NCBI GenBank assembly: GCA_913056245.1
Contig: CAJXME010000023.1
Span: 1 to 9,780 of the forward strand
DNA length: 9,780 nt
Direction of reading: 5' to 3'
Source of the DNA: an uncultured Alphaproteobacteria bacterium
Lineage (GTDB): Bacteria; Pseudomonadota; Alphaproteobacteria; Puniceispirillales; UBA1172
Translations under genes and position numbers: made by a program
Notes under the pieces: generated by a model
What the model saw: the letters and a program-made list of their open reading frames with translations, nothing else
Databases searched by the model: none
What the model was told of the DNA's origin: nothing
Shown here: piece by piece, positions 6,338-9,780 of the stretch
Layout: every line of letters begins with the position of its first letter
How positions within the stretch are numbered: position 1 is the first letter of the stretch

Positions 6338-7444
6338 TTAGCCTTGAAAACAGGTTTTCATCGATTGCGCGATCCCCAGCATCATCGCCCGATATTGCCC
6401 CGCTCCAGCCGCATAATCATGGCCAATCGGATCAAGGGAGACGTGAGGCAAGCGCGATTGCGGATCGACGAGGCGAAGCAATTTTGGGTCGAATTGCGGC
6501 TCGTGAAATAAGCAGGCGATCTTGCCGCTGCCGACCAATTGCCGGATCATCCGCACCCGCCGAATATCCGCTTGGGCGTCGTGATGATCAAGGATGCTGG
6601 CGCGGGCGTGAATGCCATAAGCATCCTCGAAATACGAATAGGCGTCATGATAGACAATCACCTGACGATCGTGATAGGGCGCGATCATGGCGGCGAGTTC
6701 CGCATCAAGCATGAGCAGGTCTTGTTTCGCTTGATCCGCGTTTGCCGCAAAGGCTTGGGCTTGATCAGGATAGGCCGCTGTTAATCGCGCTTCGATGAGG
6801 TCAACCATCGCCGCCGCGTTGCCGGGATCGAGCCAAAAATGCAAATCCATGCGGCCATAAACATGGTCATGGCCATGGTCGTCATGGGCATGATCGTCGT
6901 CAACGTGATCTTTACGGCCATGATCATCATCATGCTGGTGATTATCATCATGCTTCTCGTCATCATGCTTGTGATCGTCTTTATCGTCATCGTCACCATA
7001 CTTATGGTCATGATCGTCGTCATGCACATGATCATCATGGCCAAAACTGCCTTTGAGGCGGCGTTCTTTGAGGCGCAAGCCATCGGCCGTGCTCATGGAA
7101 ACCAGCCGTTGCTCTTGGTCATTGGCAGCGGCCGCTTTGGCAAAAAGCGGCTCAAACCCTTTATCGATGATGAAAACCAGATCAGCCTTGGAAAGATGCT
7201 TGCGATCCGATGGCCTAAGCACAATATTGTGAGGACTGACCTGCCCTTCCATCAGCAAGATCGCTTGCCCTTGATCGCCCAACACCATCTGCACCAAACT
7301 ATGCAAAGGCCGAATCGACGCCGCCACATAAATCTCTTTTGCGCGAGCATCTTTCATGCTGAAGGTCAGCGTGAGCGCGATCATCAGCATGCTCATCACG
7401 CTAAAGATGCTGGTTTTCATGGTTTTTGTAGGACGCTTGATCAT
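6338..7444 (-). CDS. znuA: Periplasmic zinc-binding protein ZnuA with long Asp/His-rich loop
   Basis: The solute-binding component of the ZnuABC high-affinity zinc importer. It has a signal peptide: a basic start, a hydrophobic core at about residues 11-30, and a likely cleavage after A35 (DARA/KEIYV). Zinc ligands expected in the family are seen as H72 in SPHN, H202 in DLHFWLDP and H266 in VYHDAYSYFEDAYG. SLRPSD-like LRPSD (76-80) and LDPIG (338-341) are conserved. C311 and C365 probably form the C-terminal disulphide known in ZnuA. Residues 136-194 form the charged loop, with 17 His and 26 Asp, longer than in many homologues. ATG 7444 is taken as the start; ATG 7420 (residue 9) is an alternative, and neither has a clear ribosome binding site. 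The gene diverges from zur across a shared Zur operator, so it should be induced by zinc starvation. Confidence 0.93.
   Translation of the reverse strand: MIKRPTKTMKTSIFSVMSMLMIALTLTFSMKDARAKEIYVAASIRPLHSLVQMVLGDQGQAILLMEGQVSPHNIVLRPSDRKHLSKADLVFIIDKGFEPLFAKAAAANDQEQRLVSMSTADGLRLKERRLKGSFGHDDHVHDDDHDHKYGDDDDKDDHKHDDEKHDDNHQHDDDHGRKDHVDDDHAHDDHGHDHVYGRMDLHFWLDPGNAAAMVDLIEARLTAAYPDQAQAFAANADQAKQDLLMLDAELAAMIAPYHDRQVIVYHDAYSYFEDAYGIHARASILDHHDAQADIRRVRMIRQLVGSGKIACLFHEPQFDPKLLRLVDPQSRLPHVSLDPIGHDYAAGAGQYRAMMLGIAQSMKTCFQG
6863..7039 (-). repeat. Low-complexity Asp/His-coding segment within znuA
   Basis: This stretch of GAY and CAY codons encodes ZnuA residues 136-194, with 17 His and 26 Asp among 59 residues. 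The repeats are irregular, not a fixed tandem unit. In ZnuA proteins such a loop hangs over the zinc site and is thought to collect or sense zinc. The high acid content, and Lys and Gly interruptions such as KYGDDDDK, are visible. The codon bias also makes the opposite strand free of stops, which produces a spurious Met/Ile/Val-rich reading frame. Confidence 0.85.
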
Positions 7445-7465
7445 GATTCTATGGACTTTCGTGAA

Positions 7466-7495
7466 TTGACAGACTCACTATTGTTATATTATAAC
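7466..7495 (+). promoter_or_regulatory. Predicted sigma70-type promoter for zur-znuC-znuB
   Basis: A consensus -35 TTGACA (7466-7471) is followed by an 18-nt spacer and TATAAC (7490-7495) as -10. The -10 lies within the Zur palindrome, so zinc-loaded Zur would block RNA polymerase. The predicted transcript would start near 7502, about 40 nt before the zur ATG. Inferred from sequence match and position only. Confidence 0.6.
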
Positions 7496-7499
7496 ATTA
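7479..7499. promoter_or_regulatory. Zur operator (zinc uptake regulator binding site)
   Basis: The core GTTATATTATAAC (7483-7495) is a perfect palindrome around T7489. Extending outward to 7479-7499 keeps the symmetry with a single mismatched pair (7481/7497). This matches the AT-rich GTTATA-N-TATAAC style of Zur sites known in alphaproteobacteria. It lies between znuA and zur, overlapping the -10 region of both predicted promoters, and a Fur-family gene starts 41 nt further on. One site probably represses both arms and makes zur autoregulated. Confidence 0.88.
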
Positions 7500-7509
7500 C
7501 AACTGTCCA
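7483..7509 (-). promoter_or_regulatory. Predicted znuA promoter
   Basis: On the minus strand TGGACA (7509-7504) precedes TATAAC (7488-7483) with a short 15-nt spacer. An overlapping perfect TATAAT (7493-7488) is an alternative -10 but lacks a good -35 at normal spacing. All versions overlap the Zur operator. Which hexamers are used cannot be settled from sequence. Confidence 0.45.
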
Positions 7510-7540
7510 TCACGAATCAAGACCATCGCGCGGGATTAAA

Positions 7541-8005
7541 ATGTCGACTTGCCATAACCACCAGCAATGCCAGCATGACGCGCTGAAGACGGCGGAAAAA
7601 CTTTGCGGTGAGCGAGGACAACGACTGACGCCGCAGCGCCGTCAGGTTTTGGCGCTGATCTGGCAGAGCCATCGCCCCATCAAAGCCTATGATCTGCTGG
7701 AGCAATTGCAACAAAATGACCCCGCCGCCAAGCCGCCCACGGTCTATCGCGCGCTTGATTTTTTGATGGAACAAGGGCTGATCCACCGCTTGGATAGCCT
7801 CAACGCTTTTACGGGATGCGGTCACCCTGACGGCCATCACCGCGATTGTTATTTTATGATCTGCCAAGATTGCGGCACGGCCAGCGAATATTGCGCGCCG
7901 TCTTTATCAAAGGCGATCCACCAAGCCGCCCAAGACAATGATTTCAGCCCCCATCAAACCGTGCTTGAAATCGCGGGCACCTGCGGCGATTGCCGCGCCG
8001 ATTAA
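7541..8005 (+). CDS. zur: Zinc uptake regulator Zur, Fur family
   Basis: A 154-residue Fur-family repressor that binds DNA when loaded with zinc and shuts off zinc uptake. The N-terminal winged helix includes GQRLTPQRRQVLALIW (26-41) and the recognition region KPPTVYRALDFLMEQG (64-79). The structural zinc site is two CxxC pairs, C108-C111 (CQDC) and C148-C151 (CGDC). A likely sensing site is formed by H82, C93 and H99 or H100, with E116. The first residues, MSTCHNHQQCQH, are also rich in Cys and His. ATG 7541 was chosen. The same frame is open far upstream (including ATG 7451), but that start would put the Zur operator and the -10 inside the coding region. The ribosome binding site is weak (GGGA). 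znuC follows 20 nt after the stop. The Zur assignment over Fur or Mur rests on the motifs and the znu context. Confidence 0.92.
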   Translation: MSTCHNHQQCQHDALKTAEKLCGERGQRLTPQRRQVLALIWQSHRPIKAYDLLEQLQQNDPAAKPPTVYRALDFLMEQGLIHRLDSLNAFTGCGHPDGHHRDCYFMICQDCGTASEYCAPSLSKAIHQAAQDNDFSPHQTVLEIAGTCGDCRAD

Positions 8006-8025
8006 TCTGTTGAGACTCCGCCAAA

Positions 8026-8793
8026 ATGATTGTTTCCGCTGACCATCTATCGCAACGCTATCAAGGGCGGCTGGTTCTTGATGATGTGTCGCTGACCCTG
8101 AAGGAAGGTGATTTTATCACCATCATCGGCCCTAATGGCGCGGGCAAATCGACCTTGCTGAAAAGCCTGATGGGGTTGATCACCCCTGAATCCGGCACGG
8201 TGACGCGCAATCCGAAGGCGCGGATCGGTTATATCCCCCAGCGGATGGAGATTAACCCCAGCCTGCCGATGTCGGTGGAACGCTTCATTACGTTGAACAA
8301 AACCACGCCTTTGAGCGATGACGAAGGGCTTGGAATCACTCCCCTCCTCGATAAGCCGATCCACAGCCTGTCGGGCGGCGAATGGCAACGGGTACTGCTG
8401 GCACGCGCCCTGCAAGATCAGCCGGACGCGATTATCCTCGATGAACCGGCGCAGAATCTCGATCTTTCAGGCCAAGTCCAGTTCTACAAGACGCTTGACC
8501 GCCTCCATCAAACCCGCGGCTTGGCGATTTTGATGGTGAGCCATGATTTGCATATGGTCATGGCCTCGACCCGGCAAGTGGTCTGCCTTTATCATCATAT
8601 TTGCTGTTCCGGCGCGCCGCAGGCGGTGGCGCGCGACCCTGAATTTGCCCATTTATTCGGCCAAGACATGGCGGCGATGATGGCGGTTTATCAACATGAT
8701 CACGACCATGATCACCACGATCACCACCACCACCACGATCACGGTCACGACCATCATCATCATGGCCACGCGCATAGGGAGTATGAGCAATGA
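8026..8793 (+). CDS. znuC: Zinc ABC transporter ATP-binding protein ZnuC with His-rich C-terminal tail
   Basis: The cytoplasmic ATPase that powers the ZnuB permease. It shows Walker A GPNGAGKST (35-43), the Q-loop Q72, the ABC signature LSGGEWQR (115-122), Walker B AIILDEP (135-141) and the switch histidine H173 in SHDLH. The ATPase core ends at about residue 222. It is followed by a tail (224-250) with 18 His, interspersed with Asp and Gly, ending in REYEQ. Some zinc ABC ATPases carry short His tails; this one is long and dense. It probably binds zinc at the inner mouth of the transporter, as buffer or feedback sensor, but this is inference. The gene lies 20 nt after zur without a clear ribosome binding site, and its stop overlaps the znuB start as ATGA, so zur, znuC and znuB should form one Zur-controlled operon. 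Confidence 0.93.
   Translation: MIVSADHLSQRYQGRLVLDDVSLTLKEGDFITIIGPNGAGKSTLLKSLMGLITPESGTVTRNPKARIGYIPQRMEINPSLPMSVERFITLNKTTPLSDDEGLGITPLLDKPIHSLSGGEWQRVLLARALQDQPDAIILDEPAQNLDLSGQVQFYKTLDRLHQTRGLAILMVSHDLHMVMASTRQVVCLYHHICCSGAPQAVARDPEFAHLFGQDMAAMMAVYQHDHDHDHHDHHHHHDHGHDHHHHGHAHREYEQ
8695..8775 (+). repeat. His-rich coding segment at the znuC 3' end
   Basis: These 27 codons (residues 224-250) encode 18 His, the rest mostly Asp and Gly, as alternating CAY and GAY triplets. It is low-complexity DNA but in frame, and is followed by the short ending REYEQ. It resembles in composition the loop of ZnuA on the other side of the membrane, although that loop has more Asp than His. Confidence 0.85.
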
Positions 8794-9593
8794 TCCTTGA
8801 TGATTTCATCATTCACGCGATGCTGGCGGGGTTGGCGCTGGCCGCGATATGCGGCGTGATGGGGTGTTTTGTGGTCTGGCGGCGCATGGCTTATTTTGGC
8901 GATAGCCTTGCCCATAGCGCGCTCTTAGGCATTGCCATTGGCCTTGTGACCGGCATCACCATGTCGCTGACCATCACGCTGGTCTGCCTCAGTTTCGCGC
9001 TATTGCTGTTTTGGCTTCAACATCACGGCGTCTTGGCGACGGATACGCTTTTGGGGATTTTGTCCCATGGCGCGCTTTCCGCGGGGATCATGCTGATGAG
9101 CGTCATGCAAATCCCCGTTGATCTCCATAGCCTGATGTTTGGCGATATCCTGACCATCACCGCAGATGATGTGCTGATGATCATGGGCGGTGGGGCGTTG
9201 GTGCTGGCCGCTTTGATCCGCTATTGGTCGCCTCTTGTGCTGATGACGGTGAGCGAAGACCTCGCCAAAGCCGAAGGCGCGTCAACACGGTTTCTGCAAA
9301 TCTTAATCTTGATCTTGATGACCGTCACCGTGGCCTTATCGGTGCGGATGGTGGGGGTCTTACTCATCACCTCGATGTTGATCATCCCCGCCGCCACGGC
9401 GCGCCCCCTCACCCGCAGCCCTGAAGCCATGGCGATTGGCGCGGTGGTAATCGGGATGTTGGCGGTCTTGGGCGGCACCAGCCTGTCGCTTACCATCAAC
9501 ACCCCCACAGGCCCTAGCATGGTGATGACCCTCGCCGCCATGTTCGCGCTGGTCATGGTTCTGACGGCTGGGCGCGACCATCAACGGGCTTAA
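8790..9593 (+). CDS. znuB: Zinc ABC transporter permease ZnuB
   Basis: A 267-residue integral membrane protein of the ABC-3 family, forming the inner-membrane channel of ZnuABC. It is hydrophobic throughout, with about eight predicted membrane segments. Family motifs are FVVWRRMAYFGDSLAHSALLG (27-46), the GDILTITADDV loop (118-128), SEDLAKAEG (155-163), the likely contact with the ATPase, and VGVLLITSMLIIPAATAR (188-205). Near the C-terminus, NTPTGPSMV (237-245) is also typical. Its ATG overlaps the znuC stop (ATGA), so translation is coupled. The end of the operon is marked only by a weak palindrome about 20 nt after the stop. With ZnuA and ZnuC this makes a complete importer. Confidence 0.93.
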   Translation: MILDDFIIHAMLAGLALAAICGVMGCFVVWRRMAYFGDSLAHSALLGIAIGLVTGITMSLTITLVCLSFALLLFWLQHHGVLATDTLLGILSHGALSAGIMLMSVMQIPVDLHSLMFGDILTITADDVLMIMGGGALVLAALIRYWSPLVLMTVSEDLAKAEGASTRFLQILILILMTVTVALSVRMVGVLLITSMLIIPAATARPLTRSPEAMAIGAVVIGMLAVLGGTSLSLTINTPTGPSMVMTLAAMFALVMVLTAGRDHQRA

Positions 9594-9613
9594 CTTGAGA
9601 ATATTAAGAAATT

Positions 9614-9631
9614 TCCTATCATAGGATTTTT
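9614..9631 (+). terminator. Possible weak terminator after znuB
   Basis: TCCTAT-C-ATAGGA (9614-9626) is a perfect 6-bp inverted repeat around one base, followed by a short T run. It sits 20 nt after the znuB stop, a sensible place for a terminator. The stem is short with few GC pairs, and the loop must open to three bases, so it would be weak. CCTAT occurs again just downstream. Confidence 0.35.
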
Positions 9632-9692
9632 CCTATTTTCTTTCAATCTGTCTTTCCTCTCTCTCTTCTGATCCTCTCTATTTCTACTAAGG

Positions 9693-9769
9693 GGTCTCCC
9701 GTCGTTCAGTGGTAGCGCGCTGGACTGCAGATCAATAGGACCCGGGTTCGAATCTCGGCTCGGGGACCT
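9693..9769 (+). tRNA. Divergent tRNA-Cys(GCA)-like gene
   Basis: The sequence has clear tRNA parts: D-loop AGTGGTA (9708-9714), anticodon loop CTGCAGA (9725-9731) with anticodon GCA for Cys, and a good T arm CCGGG-TTCGAAT-CTCGG (9742-9758). The ends pair as GGTCTCC (9693-9699) with GGGGACC (9762-9768). Alternatively GGTC and CCCG, with T9697 bulged, pair with CGGGGACC as an 8-bp stem. T9769 would be the discriminator, the base used by Cys tRNAs. CCA is not encoded. Oddities are 2-3 unpaired bases between the T arm and the acceptor, one mismatch in the D stem, and a G-A and a C-U mismatch in the anticodon stem. It may be a non-canonical minor tRNA, a decayed tRNA, or affected by sequence error. 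The ends are approximate. Confidence 0.55.
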
Positions 9770-9780
9770 AATCTGGGGCA

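Larger units (their letters stand above)
7458..7516. promoter_or_regulatory. Imperfect inverted repeat spanning the znuA-zur divergent promoter
   Basis: The left arm TTCGTGAATTGACAG (7458-7472) is matched in inverse orientation by CTGTCCATCACGAA (7503-7516), whose complement reads TTCGTGATGGACAG. The arms are centred near 7487, almost at the centre of the Zur operator (7489). Each arm contains a -35-like hexamer, TTGACA for zur on plus and TGGACA for znuA on minus. The symmetry may simply reflect two matching promoters, or it may include a second protein site. Confidence 0.55.

Noticed and set aside
6346..6359. GAAAAC-AG-GTTTTC inverted repeat at the znuA 3' end
   Set aside because: It lies in the codons for the conserved C-terminal Lys-Thr-Cys region, so coding constraint or chance explains it.
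6863..7039. CRISPR-like or tandem repeat array suggested by repeated catgatcatcatc motifs
   Set aside because: There is no fixed repeat unit or spacer; it is in-frame Asp/His codons of znuA.
6839..7540. Long open frame on the plus strand antisense to znuA, continuous with zur, apparently giving a 388-residue protein
   Set aside because: It arises because GAY/CAY codons of the ZnuA loop read as Ile, Val and Met codons on the other strand. It crosses the shared promoter and Zur operator. Only the part from 7541 has family similarity.
7451..7540. Upstream in-frame ATG at 7451 as the zur start
   Set aside because: It would place the operator and -10 inside the coding region, and the extra residues do not resemble Fur-family N-termini.

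Overview
The window looks like a piece of an alphaproteobacterial chromosome of moderate GC content. The evidence is the gene families present (alphaproteobacterial-style zinc uptake with a Fur-family Zur, MnmC, YciB, MmsB-type 3-hydroxyisobutyrate dehydrogenase) and an AT-rich Zur operator of the form GTTATA-N-TATAAC. The genus cannot be fixed from sequence alone. Genes are tightly packed, and no stretch over 300 bases lacks a gene.

Region 1 (1-6243, all minus strand) is a probable long operon, read right to left. It begins with an MmsB-type 3-hydroxyisobutyrate dehydrogenase with a strong ribosome binding site. Next come a D-arginine-dehydrogenase-like FAD oxidoreductase (ATGA overlap), an isocitrate/isopropylmalate-family decarboxylating dehydrogenase (10-nt overlap) and a small ABM-fold monooxygenase (14-nt gap). 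After a 75-nt gap follow a DUF3833 membrane-anchored protein, a YciB/IspZ septation protein, and the bifunctional tRNA-modification enzyme MnmC, which runs off the left edge. The first three genes are translationally coupled and look like a small catabolic module for an amino or hydroxy acid; the exact substrate is not evident. The last three look like housekeeping genes.

Region 2 (6338-9593) is a complete zinc-uptake locus. znuA (periplasmic binding protein, minus strand) diverges from zur-znuC-znuB (plus strand). The 96-nt divergent promoter holds a near-perfect Zur operator lying over the -10 elements of both promoters and flanked by a larger imperfect inverted repeat, so one Zur site should repress both arms when zinc is plentiful. 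ZnuA carries a long Asp/His-rich loop, and the ATPase ZnuC ends in an unusual His-rich tail.

Region 3 (9594-9780) has a weak terminator-like palindrome after znuB, a pyrimidine-rich tract, and a tRNA-Cys(GCA)-like gene with a bulged, extended acceptor stem and mismatches in the D and anticodon stems. It could be a non-canonical minor tRNA or a decaying one, and it is the most unusual object in the window. No insertion sequence, CRISPR array, phage gene or defence system was seen.
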